Of a DNA stretch of 64,000 bases, positions 15,825 to 25,749 are shown in pieces. Origin of the DNA: VRUE01 sp963702035 (GTDB lineage: Bacteria; Actinomycetota; Thermoleophilia; Solirubrobacterales; 70-9); assembly GCA_963702035.1 (NCBI GenBank), contig OY969700.1:186001-250000 (forward strand). The letters run 5' to 3'. The stretch's first letter is position 1; every line of letters starts with the position of its first letter. A program made the position numbers and the translations under genes. Below the pieces are notes generated by a model, which was given only the letters and a program-made list of their open reading frames with translations, made no database searches and was not told where the DNA came from.

Positions 15825-17996
15825 ATGCTCGACCTGGGCCGCTACCTGCTGGGCGTGCTTGAGCTGGCATTGCTCGCCGGCTTCGCCACGCTTGGGGCTT
15901 CGGCGCTCAGGGCGCGGCTGCTCCCAGCTTTCTCTGGACCCCCAGCGCACCTGGGCACTGCCGTACTCGCCCTGGTTTTGCTTCTTTGGGCAGCAGAGGC
16001 CCTGGGGAGCCTCGGCCTTTTCGAGCCAGTGCCATACCTCGTCATCGTCGCCGCGGCCGGCCTGGGGCTTCGGTGGCGGCTGGGAGGAGGGTGGGGGTGT
16101 CCCTCTCGCGTAGCGGCGTCCCGTTTTTCGCACGAATCAGTCGGCGAGAGAGACACGCTCAGAGGCGAAAAACCCAGCGAGCGAGAGGGACACCCCCACC
16201 CTCCTCCCCAAGGGGCGGCGTTGATCCCCCTCGCGATAGCTGCGGTTGCGATCGTCAAGTTCGGTGTAGAGGTCAAGGCGAAGCTGGGGACCGGGATGAC
16301 CGGGTTCGATTCGACCTGGTACCACGGGCCGTTCGCGGCCGGGTTCTTTCAGAGCGGCGACACGTGGAGCTTGCATTTCATAGCGCCACAGTTCCTGGCC
16401 TGGTTCTATCCGGCTAATGCCGAAATCTTCCATGCAACCGGGATGTTGGCGTTCGGTCGGGACCTGCTGTCACCGCTGCTGAACCTCGGTTGGTTTGTCG
16501 GCTGTCTATTGGCCTGCTGGTGCATTGGAAAGCCGTACAAGGTCGCGCCGTGGTCACTTGCGCTGGGAGCTGTCGCGCTGAGTCTGCCGGTGCTCTCCGA
16601 TCAAGCTGGCGAAGCTCGTAACGACATCGTCGGGATCTTCTTCCTACTCGCTGCTGTTGCTGTTGTCGTGAACGCCTGGGCGGGACGAGAAAACGGGCAG
16701 GTAAGGGACGGGCAGGTAGGGAGAGGGGATTCCGAAAGCCGGGGCGACCGATCCGGTGCGGAGCTGGGCCCGCTGTTCGTCGCCGGGCTGGCTGTGGGTC
16801 TCGCCGCAGGCACCAAGCTCAACTTCCTCTTACCTGCCGCCGTTTTCGTCCTTGGGCTCGCCATCGCCGCGCCAGCCGGGAGGCGCTGGCGAGCGCTCGC
16901 GGCAACCGGCCTGGTTGCGCTCGCCGGCGGCGGCTACTGGTACCTGCGCAACCTGATTCACACCGGCAACCCGTTGCCGTGGTTCGACAGCGCCGGCCCG
17001 ATCTCGTTGCCGGCGCCCGAACAGGCGCTGGGGGGGCGGGAAGGCCACTCCGTGCTCGGCTACCTGACCGACGGCTCGGTCTGGTCGAGTTGGTTCCTGC
17101 CCGGGCTGCACGGGGGCTTGACGATCCTCTGGCCTCTGCTTGTCGGACTGGCGCTGGCGGGTCTTCTCCTGCCTCTTCTCTCAGTGCGGTCGAGCGTTGG
17201 CTCGCCATCCGGACCCAACCTCGACCGCGGTGCGCTGCTCGCCGCCGGCGCCACCGGGCTCGCGGTGATCGCCGCCTGGCTGATCGCACCCACCTCAGCT
17301 TCCGGCCCAGACGGCATGCCGCGCGGCTTCGAATCCGGCCTGCGCTACCTCGCCCCAGCCCTCGTCCTCGGTCTCGCGCTGCTTCCCATCGTGCTGTCTC
17401 CACGGCTTCGAAGGGCGGGCGTGGGGTGTCCCCCGCCGCGGCGGCGTCCTCTTTTTCGCCCCACCCAGGCTCTCGGACGGGCGCAACCCGATCAGGCGAA
17501 AAACCCAGCAAGGCGGGGGACACCCCACGCCCGCCCAATCGCCCTCGCACTCCTCATCGCCGCGATAGCGATCGGCTACCCGGTCCAGCGCCACTACCTG
17601 CAGAACCGCTACGCGAACCCAAGCTTCGCCACCCCGGGCCTAAACGCCGCCTTCAAATGGGCCGACGGCATCTCGGACGCCCGCATAGCCACCACCTCAA
17701 CCCGCCAGTACCCCCTCTACGGCACCGACCTCTCCAACCACGTCCAGTACATAGGCAAAGGAGCGCCCCACGGAGGCTTCGTAGCCCCAGTGTCCTGCAA
17801 GCAATGGCGCCGCCTCCTCAACGAAGGCAACTACGACTACGTAGTCACCTCCCGCGACCGCATAGAACAAGGCAAGCCCCCATACCCACAAACCACCCGC
17901 TGGACCGAAGGCCCCCAAGCAACCCCAATCTCAAAAACGCCACCAACGGTCGTCTTCAAGCTGACCGGACCGCTGAATCCGTCGGCCTGCAAGTAG
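15825..17996 (+). CDS. GT-C-type membrane glycosyltransferase-like protein carrying two palindromic insertions
   Basis: 723 residues, ATG directly after the murJ stop. Multi-pass protein resembling ArnT/PMT-type polyprenol-phosphate-sugar transferases: first extracytoplasmic loop with GFDSTWYHGP, later GTKLNFLLPAAVF and YWYLRNLIHTGNPLPWFD, and a soluble C-terminal part. Substrate unknown. Residues about 86-128 and 530-571 are the translations of two type A hairpin elements (G-W/V-GCP... then ...P) inserted without breaking the frame, both in loops between helices. Pairing with murJ suggests cell-envelope glycan work. Confidence 0.75.
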   Translation: MLDLGRYLLGVLELALLAGFATLGASALRARLLPAFSGPPAHLGTAVLALVLLLWAAEALGSLGLFEPVPYLVIVAAAGLGLRWRLGGGWGCPSRVAASRFSHESVGERDTLRGEKPSEREGHPHPPPQGAALIPLAIAAVAIVKFGVEVKAKLGTGMTGFDSTWYHGPFAAGFFQSGDTWSLHFIAPQFLAWFYPANAEIFHATGMLAFGRDLLSPLLNLGWFVGCLLACWCIGKPYKVAPWSLALGAVALSLPVLSDQAGEARNDIVGIFFLLAAVAVVVNAWAGRENGQVRDGQVGRGDSESRGDRSGAELGPLFVAGLAVGLAAGTKLNFLLPAAVFVLGLAIAAPAGRRWRALAATGLVALAGGGYWYLRNLIHTGNPLPWFDSAGPISLPAPEQALGGREGHSVLGYLTDGSVWSSWFLPGLHGGLTILWPLLVGLALAGLLLPLLSVRSSVGSPSGPNLDRGALLAAGATGLAVIAAWLIAPTSASGPDGMPRGFESGLRYLAPALVLGLALLPIVLSPRLRRAGVGCPPPRRRPLFRPTQALGRAQPDQAKNPARRGTPHARPIALALLIAAIAIGYPVQRHYLQNRYANPSFATPGLNAAFKWADGISDARIATTSTRQYPLYGTDLSNHVQYIGKGAPHGGFVAPVSCKQWRRLLNEGNYDYVVTSRDRIEQGKPPYPQTTRWTEGPQATPISKTPPTVVFKLTGPLNPSACK
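16082..16208. repeat. Type A hairpin element, copy 1 (inside glycosyltransferase gene)
   Basis: Perfect 28-bp arms (16082-16109 and 16181-16208) with GGGTGTCC in the middle of the left arm. The core holds GCGGCGTCCCGTTTTTCG on the left and GGCGAAAAACCCAGCGA on the right, shared with the other type A copies. Translated in frame. Confidence 0.9.
17413..17536. repeat. Type A hairpin element, copy 2 (inside glycosyltransferase gene)
   Basis: Perfect 25-bp arms (17413-17437 and 17512-17536) whose sequence differs from copy 1 except for GGGTGTCC. Core GCGGCGTCCTCTTTTTCGCC and GGCGAAAAACCCAGCAA. Same orientation as copy 1; translated in frame. Confidence 0.9.
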
Positions 17997-18032
17997 ACGC
18001 CTCTCGCGCGAACGACGGCGGCGATCGAGTAG

Positions 18033-18148
18033 AGGGACCGGGGGTGTCCGGGCGAGCAGCGGCGTCCTCTTTTCGCCCGGCGGCTCCACGAGAAAGGCCA
18101 GCGCGGCACGGCGAAAACCCAGCAAACGCCCGGACACCCCCGGTCCCT
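18033..18148. repeat. Type A hairpin element, copy 3 (upstream of lepA)
   Basis: Perfect 22-bp arms (18033-18054 and 18127-18148), again centred on GGGTGTCC, with core GCGGCGTCCTCTTTTCGCCC and GGCGAAAACCCAGCAA. Intergenic, 36 bp after the glycosyltransferase stop and 51 bp before the lepA ATG, so it would lie in any leader of lepA. Confidence 0.9.
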
Positions 18149-18199
18149 CCCCAGCAGCCCGTCAACCCCGGTCAACCAATCGCCATACTTGCCACGCCC

Positions 18200-19993
<1,794 letters not shown>

Positions 19994-20000
19994 GCCTCAG

Positions 20001-20079
20001 CCGCGGGTCCTGTCGCGGGGTAGGGGTGGGTTAGCGGACTCACCCGTCCGAACCCACCCCTACCCCGCGCCACCCGCGG
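20001..20079 (+). terminator. Long hairpin after lepA
   Basis: Perfect 18-bp inverted repeat (20015-20032 with 20051-20068), a short inner stem (CGGAC/GTCCG) and a further outer pairing (CCGCGGG at 20001 with CCCGCGG at 20073). Begins 8 bp after the lepA stop. No T-run, so either a Rho-assisted or processing hairpin, or another member of the long-arm elements. Confidence 0.55.
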
Positions 20080-20092
20080 AAGGGACGCTCAA

Positions 20093-20098
20093 TAGGAT
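20093..20098 (+). promoter_or_regulatory. Candidate -10 box for the dehydratase pair
   Basis: TAGGAT seven bases before ATG 20106. Confidence 0.45.
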
Positions 20099-20105
20099 CC
20101 GCGCC

Positions 20106-20546
20106 ATGACGCTTAAGACTGAAGCTGTTGGCAAGGAGTGGCCCGCCACTACCTATGAGGTGGGTAAGGAGAAGATTGGGGAGTATGCGCGGGTGATCGG
20201 GATCGGGAACCCGGTTCACTTCGACCGCGAGGCGGCGAAGGCGGCCGGCTACCGCGACGTGGTGGCGCCGCCGATGTTCTGCGTCGTCTACAGCTCCCCG
20301 GCTCTCGCGCCGGCGATGTTCGACCCCGAGGTGGGGATGAACTTCGCCGCGATGGTCCACGGCGGCCAAGAGTTCGTCTGGGGCGAGCCGGCCTGCTCTG
20401 GCGACGAGATCACGACCAGTGCCAAGTGCCTTGAGATCTTCGAGAAGGACGGCAAGGGCTTCTACAAGTTCGAGACCGTTTCGGTCAACCAGGACGGCGC
20501 CGAGGTTGTGCGCGGCACCTGGACCAACATCGTGAGGGGAGTCTGA
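20106..20546 (+). CDS. MaoC-like dehydratase subunit with FAS1-type N-terminal domain (HadA/HadC-like)
   Basis: 146 residues. Hot-dog fold of the FAS1-like dehydratase type: IGEYARVIGIGNPVHFDREAAKAAGYRDVVAPPMFCVVY, followed by VHGGQEFVWGEP. It lacks the full hydratase motif, as expected for the non-catalytic partner of a HadAB-type (3R)-hydroxyacyl dehydratase. One base separates its stop from the catalytic subunit gene. Substrate (ACP or CoA) cannot be told from sequence. Confidence 0.82.
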   Translation: MTLKTEAVGKEWPATTYEVGKEKIGEYARVIGIGNPVHFDREAAKAAGYRDVVAPPMFCVVYSSPALAPAMFDPEVGMNFAAMVHGGQEFVWGEPACSGDEITTSAKCLEIFEKDGKGFYKFETVSVNQDGAEVVRGTWTNIVRGV

Positions 20547-20547
20547 G

Positions 20548-20940
20548 ATGGCGGAGCTGAGCCCCGGCGAGCAGATCGCCGAGCTGAAGGTCACCCCCGA
20601 CAAGTACCTGCCGCACCGCTACGCGGGCGCTTCGGGCGACTTCAACCCGATCCACATCGATCCCGAGTTCGCCAAGGCCGTCGGCCTGCCGAACACGATC
20701 CTGCACGGCCTCTACATGATGGGCCTGACCGCCCGCGCCGCCGCCGAATCGGTCGGCGGCGATCCCCGCTCGCTGAAGCGGCTCTCGGTGCAGTTCCGCG
20801 GCATGGGCGCACCCGAGACCGAGATCGTCGTCACCGGCACGGTCAAGTCGGTCGAGGACGGCAAGGCCGTGATCGACGTCGTCGCCGCGCAGGGCGAGAA
20901 CCAGACGATTCGCAATGCCGAGGCGGAAGTAGAACTCTAG
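20548..20940 (+). CDS. MaoC-like dehydratase, catalytic subunit (HadB-like)
   Basis: 130 residues. Hydratase-2 motif YAGASGDFNPIHIDPEFAK carries the catalytic Asp and His, followed by ILHGLYMMGL. Single hot-dog domain; expected to form a heterodimer with the upstream subunit and dehydrate 3-hydroxyacyl thioesters. A type A hairpin starts 9 bp after the stop. Confidence 0.86.
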   Translation: MAELSPGEQIAELKVTPDKYLPHRYAGASGDFNPIHIDPEFAKAVGLPNTILHGLYMMGLTARAAAESVGGDPRSLKRLSVQFRGMGAPETEIVVTGTVKSVEDGKAVIDVVAAQGENQTIRNAEAEVEL

Positions 20941-20948
20941 GAGCGTAG

Positions 20949-21072
20949 GAGGGCGGCGGGGTGCCCCTCCCGCTTGCTGGGTTTTTCGCCCGTAGCGCCG
21001 AGGGCCGTCCGAGATCGTTGTTGGGGCGAAAAAGAGGACGCCGCTGCGCGAGAGGGGCACCCCGCCGCCCTC
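20949..21072. repeat. Type A hairpin element, copy 4 (reverse orientation)
   Basis: Outer 20 bp of the arms are perfect (20949-20968 with 21053-21072). The core is the reverse complement of the other copies: TTGCTGGGTTTTTCGCC on the left, GGCGAAAAAGAGGACGCCGC on the right. The arm octamer is GGGTGCCC here. It fills the gap between the dehydratase gene and hrcA and ends 17 bp before the hrcA ATG. Confidence 0.9.
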
Positions 21073-21089
21073 TTTAGACTCCACTGGCG

Positions 21090-22112
21090 ATGCTCTCTCA
21101 GAGGCAAGAGTTGATTCTTCGGCTGGTGGTCGATGCGTACCTCGCGTCGGGCAAGCCGGTGGCGTCGAAGCTGATCGCTGAGAGTGGAGAGGTCACGTGG
21201 GGACCTTCGACCGTGCGGGCGGAGTTGGCGGGGCTTGAGGCGGCTGGGTATCTGAACCATCCGCATACTTCGGCGGGGCGGGTTCCTACTGAGGTCGGGT
21301 ACCGCTACTACGTCAACCGGCTGATCGAGTCTGGCGTGCCGAAGGCCGACCCCGGGGTCGAGCTGGAGCTCTCACGGCTGCGCCGCGAGGTCGACGAGGC
21401 GATGCGGGAGACGACGGCGGCGCTTGCCCAGATGACCGACCTGATGGCACTCGCCACGGCGCCGGCTCCGGCCACGGCGACGATCCACCGGGTCGAGGTC
21501 CTGCGCCTGCAGCCGACCAAGGTGATGGCGATCGCGATCGCCTCGACCGGCGCCATCGCCAAGCGCGTCTTCGACTTCGACGGGCCGGTCGATCCGGGCC
21601 TGGTCGAGTGGGCCTCCAGCTACCTCAACGAGTCCCTTGCCGGGATGGGCGTCGGCGCGCGGATGATCGCCAACCGCCTGGCCGACCCCGACCTGGGGCC
21701 GGCCGAGTCGCGCTTCCTCGCCACGCTCGGCCCGGCCTTCACCGGACTCGAGCAGGAAACCGGCGACAGCCTCTACATGGAGGGCGCCTCACGGCTCCTC
21801 TCTGACGACCACCGTGGCGACCTGCCCCGCGCCGACCGGCTGATGACGGCGCTGGAGCGCCGCGCCGGCGTGCTCGGGATGCTGCGCTCCGCCCTCGAGG
21901 AGCGTTCGGTCTTCCTCTGGATCGGCGGCGAGAACCCGCAGCCGGAGTTGCGCTCGGTCAGCGTCGTCGGCGCCAACTACGGCCTGGCTCACCGAAATCT
22001 CGGCTCGGTCGGCGTCGTCGGCCCGCTTCGGATGGACTACGCGACCGCGATCGTCTCGGTGCGCGGCGCGGCGCGGGAGCTGTCGCGCTACTGCGAGTCG
22101 GTCTACGGCTGA
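21090..22112 (+). CDS. hrcA: Heat-inducible transcription repressor HrcA
   Basis: 340 residues. Winged-helix N-terminus (RQELILRLVVDAYLASGKPV, PSTVRAELAGLEAAGYL, HTSAGRVPTEVGYRYYV), then the HrcA sensor domain ending SVVGANYGL...GVVGPLRMDYATAI. Represses chaperone genes through CIRCE operators in other bacteria; I saw no CIRCE sequence upstream of it. TAGACT lies nine bases before the ATG. Stop and dnaJ start share one base. Confidence 0.95.
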   Translation: MLSQRQELILRLVVDAYLASGKPVASKLIAESGEVTWGPSTVRAELAGLEAAGYLNHPHTSAGRVPTEVGYRYYVNRLIESGVPKADPGVELELSRLRREVDEAMRETTAALAQMTDLMALATAPAPATATIHRVEVLRLQPTKVMAIAIASTGAIAKRVFDFDGPVDPGLVEWASSYLNESLAGMGVGARMIANRLADPDLGPAESRFLATLGPAFTGLEQETGDSLYMEGASRLLSDDHRGDLPRADRLMTALERRAGVLGMLRSALEERSVFLWIGGENPQPELRSVSVVGANYGLAHRNLGSVGVVGPLRMDYATAIVSVRGAARELSRYCESVYG

Positions 22113-22777
22113 TGCCCGGCGACTACTACGAGATCCTGGGCCTACCCCGCGACGCTGACAAAGCCGAGGTGAAGACCGCCTTCCGCCGTCTCGCCCGCGA
22201 GCTGCACCCGGACGTCAACGATCACGACCCCGAGGCGGAGGAGAAGTTCAAGGCGGCCGCGGAAGCCTACGAGGTGCTGTCGGACTCCGAGAGGCGCCGT
22301 GCCTACGATGCCTATGGCCACGAGGGTCTGCGCGGCGCCGGCGCCGCGCCCGGCGGCTTCGGCTCGGTCGAGGACATCTTTCAGGCCTTCTTCAACGGCA
22401 GTTTCGGCTTCGAGGTGCGACGCGGGCCGATGCGCGGCCAGGATCTGATCCACCAAGTCGAGATCTCGGCGATCGACGCGATGCTGGGGACCAAGATCAA
22501 GGTCCCGAGCCACGAGGGCGAGCGCGAGATCGAGCTTCCCGCCGGCATCCAGCCCGGCAGTCAGTTCGCCCTGCGCGGGCACGGCATGCCGGGCGCCAAC
22601 GGCGGCCCGCCTGGCGACATGGTTATCGCGGTACAGGTGATCGTCCCCGAGCAGCTCTCGGAGGAGCAGCGCGAGATGGTGGAGCGGCTGGGTGAGACGA
22701 TGGAGGCCCGCAACCTGCGCTCGCGGCACGGCGACGAGGGAAGCTTTTTCTCGCGCGTCCGCAGAGCCTTCGGTTGA
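22112..22777 (+). CDS. dnaJ: Short DnaJ co-chaperone without zinc-finger domain
   Basis: 221 residues against about 370 for ordinary DnaJ. Complete J domain with HPD (about 30-32) and a brief Gly-rich stretch. RGQDLIHQVEISAIDAMLGT is followed directly by IKVPSHEGEREIELPAGIQPG and the end of the C-terminal domain. All four CxxCxGxG repeats and most of one substrate-binding domain are absent, without any frame break. Conserved hrcA-dnaJ-prmA context argues that it is the working partner of the operon. Confidence 0.9.
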   Translation: MPGDYYEILGLPRDADKAEVKTAFRRLARELHPDVNDHDPEAEEKFKAAAEAYEVLSDSERRRAYDAYGHEGLRGAGAAPGGFGSVEDIFQAFFNGSFGFEVRRGPMRGQDLIHQVEISAIDAMLGTKIKVPSHEGEREIELPAGIQPGSQFALRGHGMPGANGGPPGDMVIAVQVIVPEQLSEEQREMVERLGETMEARNLRSRHGDEGSFFSRVRRAFG

Positions 22778-23658
22778 TCCGGCTGGCGGTCCGCTGCGTT
22801 CCCGAGCTGGCCGAGCAGGTGCTGGCCGAGCTGACCGTCCTGGCCCCGAACGGGGTGGAGGAGGAGCGTGGTCCCGGCTACGTCGAGTACGCGATCTACG
22901 GCGGCGAGGGCGAGCTGCCGGAGCTGGGCGAGATCGAGGTCGCGGCGGGTGACGGCCTGGTCGAGCTGGTCGCAACCACGGTTCCCGACGACTGGGCCGA
23001 CCGCTGGCAGGATTTCCACAAGCCGCTGCTGGTCGGCGAGCGGCTCTGGCTGCGACCCTCATGGGAGGAGCCGCGCGAGGGTGCGATCGACCTCGTCGTC
23101 GACCCGGGCCAAGCCTTCGGCACCGGCGCCCACCCGACCACCCGCCTCTGCCTCGAACTGCTGCTTGAACTTGAGCAGGCTGGGGAAGCCCAGGGCCCCC
23201 TGACTGATCTCGGCACCGGCTCAGGCGTCCTCGCAATCGCCGCCGCTAAGCTCGGCTGGGACCCCGTTTCAGCTTTCGACCATGAGCAAGCCTCGATCGA
23301 AGCAGCTGCCGAGAACGCCGCAGCCAACGATGTCACCGTCGAGCTGGAGAAGCTCAACCTACGCGAGGGCCTTCCCGACCTCGCACCGACCGTGGTGGCA
23401 AACCTGACCGCGCCGGTCCTGAATGCTGTCGCCAGTCAGATCCGGGAAGGCGAGGGAGGGAGTCGGGGGAGGACTCGGCGGAGCAACAGCATGGAGGCTC
23501 CGGCGAGTCCTCCCCCGACTCCCCAGGTCATCGTCTGCTCTGGGCTCCTTCCAGCCGAGCTGGATGAGACCGCTGAACTCTTCGCTGCGGTCGAGCTTGA
23601 CGAGGTTGAGCGTCGTCAGCAGGGCGATTGGGCCGCGTTGCTGCTCCGTCGCCGCTAG
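22774..23658 (+). CDS. prmA: Ribosomal protein L11 methyltransferase, with palindromic insertion
   Basis: 294 residues, TTG start overlapping dnaJ by 4 nt. Methylates L11 using SAM. N-terminal L11-recognition domain; WQDFHKPLLVGERLWLRP; AFGTGAHPTTRLCLELL; SAM motif DLGTGSGVLAIAAAKLG; NLTAPVL as the catalytic-site motif. Residues about 229-250 (TRRSNSMEAPASPPPTP) are the translation of a type C hairpin inserted in frame just before the strand VIVCSGLLPAEL, so it forms a surface loop. Confidence 0.92.
   Translation: MIRLAVRCVPELAEQVLAELTVLAPNGVEEERGPGYVEYAIYGGEGELPELGEIEVAAGDGLVELVATTVPDDWADRWQDFHKPLLVGERLWLRPSWEEPREGAIDLVVDPGQAFGTGAHPTTRLCLELLLELEQAGEAQGPLTDLGTGSGVLAIAAAKLGWDPVSAFDHEQASIEAAAENAAANDVTVELEKLNLREGLPDLAPTVVANLTAPVLNAVASQIREGEGGSRGRTRRSNSMEAPASPPPTPQVIVCSGLLPAELDETAELFAAVELDEVERRQQGDWAALLLRRR
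23458..23523. repeat. Type C hairpin element, copy 1 (inside prmA)
   Basis: Perfect 20-bp arms (23458-23477 and 23504-23523), then an inner stem with one mismatch around CAACAGCATGGAGG. The same core, in the same reading frame, recurs at the trpB/trpA junction. Confidence 0.88.
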
Positions 23659-23663
23659 CGGAT

Positions 23664-24161
23664 ATGTTTCCTTTGATGCTGGCGACGATTGTGGATCCGG
23701 GCTACAAGATTGCGCTGTTCCTGCACATCCTTGCGGTCGTGCTTGCCTTTGGCCCGACCTTTGGTTACGCGTTCTTCTTCTCGGTTGTGCCGCAGCATCC
23801 GCGGGCGACGCCGGCGATTCTGGCTGGGATTCAGAAGGTCGACAGGTACTTGGTCAACCCGGGGATGATCGTCCTCCTGCTGGCTGGGATCTACCTGCTC
23901 GCCGACGGGCCTTGGGAAACGAGCGATGCGTTTGTCAGCATTGGCTTCCTCGCGATCATCGTTCTCTTCGGCCTGCAGCACGCGTTCTTCCAGCCGAAGG
24001 TCCGTGAGGCAAAAGCGCTGGCTGAGCGAGACCTCCAGGCGGGCGACACGCTCAGCGATGAGTTCGAAGCGCTCGGCGACCGGATCGGCAAAGTCGGCAC
24101 GCTCGCCGGGCTGATCGTCGTGGTGACGATCTTCTTCATGGCGTACAAACCATTCCTCTAA
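23664..24161 (+). CDS. DUF2269-like integral membrane protein
   Basis: 165 residues from ATG 23664. Four hydrophobic helices; KIALFLHILAVVLAFGPTFGYAFFF with a buried His and VDRYLVNPGMIVLLLAGIYLL are typical of this uncharacterised family. A conserved His in the first helix recalls haem-binding membrane proteins, but that is speculation. Confidence 0.7.
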   Translation: MFPLMLATIVDPGYKIALFLHILAVVLAFGPTFGYAFFFSVVPQHPRATPAILAGIQKVDRYLVNPGMIVLLLAGIYLLADGPWETSDAFVSIGFLAIIVLFGLQHAFFQPKVREAKALAERDLQAGDTLSDEFEALGDRIGKVGTLAGLIVVVTIFFMAYKPFL

Positions 24162-24181
24162 ATCCCTCGCAGCCGATCGCG

Positions 24182-24979
24182 ATGTTCGACTCCGGGGTCG
24201 GCGGGCTCACGGTGCTGCACGAGTGCCTGGTCTCGCTGCCGGAGGAGGACTTCGTCTATCTCGGCGACACGGCGATGTTCCCCTACGGGACGCGCGACCC
24301 CGAGCGTTTGCGCGAGCGGATCCGCGAGATAGCGACGCTGCTGCTGGAGGGCGGGGCGAAGCTGCTGGTGATCGCCTGCAACACGGCGACCTCGATCGGC
24401 GAGGGAGTGGCGCGCGAAGTCGCGGCGGAGCGTGGGGTGGAGGTGGTCCCGGTGGTAGAGCCGCAGGCCGAGATCGCCGCGGCGATCACCGACAGCGGCC
24501 GGGTCGGGGTGCTGGCGACCCCGAACACGGTCGAGAGCGGCGCCTACCGCCGCTCCCTGGAAAGCCAAGGGCGGGCGCTCGAGGTGACCGAAGTGGAGGC
24601 TCCCGACCTCGCCCCCTTCATCCAGGACGGCTCCCCCTTCGACCAGGGCGTGCTCGAGATGGCCCGGGCCTACTGCGCGCCGCTGAGGCGGGCCGAGATC
24701 GACACCCTGATCCTCGGTTGCACCCACTATCCGCTGGTCGCGCCGATGCTGCAGCGCATCCTCGGCCGCGACGTGCGGCTGGTCAGCGGCGGCCACGCGG
24801 TGGCCGCGGCCGTCCAGCGAACGCTCGGGTCCGCCGGATTGGCCCGCTCACGCGACGGCGAAGGCGAGTACCGCTTCCTCTGCAGCGGCGAGGTCGAGTC
24901 GTTCCGCGAGCTCGGCACGCGCTTTTTGCAGATGCCCCTTGGAGACGTCGAGCATGTCGACATCTCCGGGCTTTGCTGA
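24182..24979 (+). CDS. murI: Glutamate racemase
   Basis: 265 residues. Makes D-glutamate for peptidoglycan. Catalytic Asp in FDSGVGG at the very N-terminus, Cys pair in IACNTATS and LGCTHYPL. Homologues usually have 5-10 residues before FDSGVGG. Here in-frame upstream codons (SQPIA) continue the homology, but no ATG, GTG or TTG precedes ATG 24182, so either the protein is trimmed or a non-standard start is used. Confidence 0.94.
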   Translation: MFDSGVGGLTVLHECLVSLPEEDFVYLGDTAMFPYGTRDPERLRERIREIATLLLEGGAKLLVIACNTATSIGEGVAREVAAERGVEVVPVVEPQAEIAAAITDSGRVGVLATPNTVESGAYRRSLESQGRALEVTEVEAPDLAPFIQDGSPFDQGVLEMARAYCAPLRRAEIDTLILGCTHYPLVAPMLQRILGRDVRLVSGGHAVAAAVQRTLGSAGLARSRDGEGEYRFLCSGEVESFRELGTRFLQMPLGDVEHVDISGLC

Positions 24980-25086
24980 CGATTCGCGGCAAAGAATCTT
25001 CAGATTTGGCTCCTTCTCCACCCACGTGTGCGTCTCGGCCTGCAAGCGTTCCCTCCATGACGACGACAATTACATCCGGCAATACC

Positions 25087-25095
25087 GTATATACT
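25087..25095 (+). promoter_or_regulatory. Promoter/operator of the VapBC module at 25.1 kb
   Basis: TATACT (25090-25095) six bases before GTG 25102, overlapped by the perfect palindrome GTATATAC (25087-25094), a plausible operator for the ribbon-helix-helix antitoxin. Confidence 0.5.
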
Positions 25096-25101
25096 CATCC
25101 C

Positions 25102-25338
25102 GTGGCCAAGGTGATGATCTCAATGCCCGACAACCTGCTCGACCGGCTCGATGCCCTGGCGCGTGCCAACCGGGAGACGCGCAGCGGCTTCCTGCGCCGC
25201 CTCGCCGAGCGCGAGCTCGAGGGGAGCCAGGCGGCGGAACGCGACGAGGTCGAAGCGCTCCTGGCGAAGGCCTTGGTTCCCGAGGGGCTCGGGGGGGACG
25301 CGGCTCGGTTGATCCGCGAAGACCGCGAATCGCACTGA
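25102..25338 (+). CDS. Ribbon-helix-helix antitoxin (VapB-like)
   Basis: 78 residues from GTG 25102; ATG 25057 is possible but lies upstream of the likely -10 box. MISMPDNLLDRLDALARANRETRSGFLRRLAERELEG is a CopG/RHH fold; the acidic C-terminal part should wrap the toxin. Two bases before the toxin ATG. Confidence 0.82.
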   Translation: MAKVMISMPDNLLDRLDALARANRETRSGFLRRLAERELEGSQAAERDEVEALLAKALVPEGLGGDAARLIREDRESH

Positions 25339-25340
25339 CC

Positions 25341-25745
25341 ATGCGCCTGGTGGACGCCAGCGTGTGGGTCGCGATCGCCGACCCCTTCGACAAGTACCAC
25401 GAACCTGCGAGCGCACTGGTCGCCGATGTCGAGCGTCCGCTCGCGGCCTTGGACCTGACGCTTTACGAGGTGGCCAATGCCTTGGGCCCGAAGAAGGGTC
25501 GGCCCGACGAGGGCCGCGCCCTGACCAAGTTGATCGTGAGGCGATGCCGGGAGGGCATCCTGACCGTAGATTCCGATCTGATCGAATCGGCGCTGGAGAT
25601 CGCGGCCGAGCACGGTCTCACGGCCTACGACGCGGCCTACGTCGCCGCCGCCCGCCGCCACGGCTGGACCCTGGTCAGCGCGGACATCGCCGACCTCGTC
25701 TCGAAGGGCCTGGCCGTGGCGCCAGACGCCGCCGACTACCCTTAG
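25341..25745 (+). CDS. VapC-like PIN-domain toxin
   Basis: 134 residues. PIN ribonuclease acid residues: Asp in VDASVWVAIAD, Glu in YEVANAL, Asp in TAYDAAYVAAA, and a last acid in SADIADLV. Expected to cut RNA when free of the antitoxin. Complete and apparently intact. Confidence 0.87.
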   Translation: MRLVDASVWVAIADPFDKYHEPASALVADVERPLAALDLTLYEVANALGPKKGRPDEGRALTKLIVRRCREGILTVDSDLIESALEIAAEHGLTAYDAAYVAAARRHGWTLVSADIADLVSKGLAVAPDAADYP

Positions 25746-25749
25746 GCAG

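Noticed and set aside
16979..18199. Upstream in-frame extension of lepA of about 400 codons
   Set aside because: Lies over the glycosyltransferase gene and a hairpin in another frame; LepA proteins start at MDHIRNF.
20941..21089. CIRCE operator upstream of hrcA
   Set aside because: The inverted repeat there is a type A hairpin; the CIRCE half-site TTAGCACTC is absent.
25057..25101. Longer VapB start at ATG 25057
   Set aside because: It would place the likely -10 box and palindromic operator inside the coding region; the RHH fold is complete from GTG 25102.
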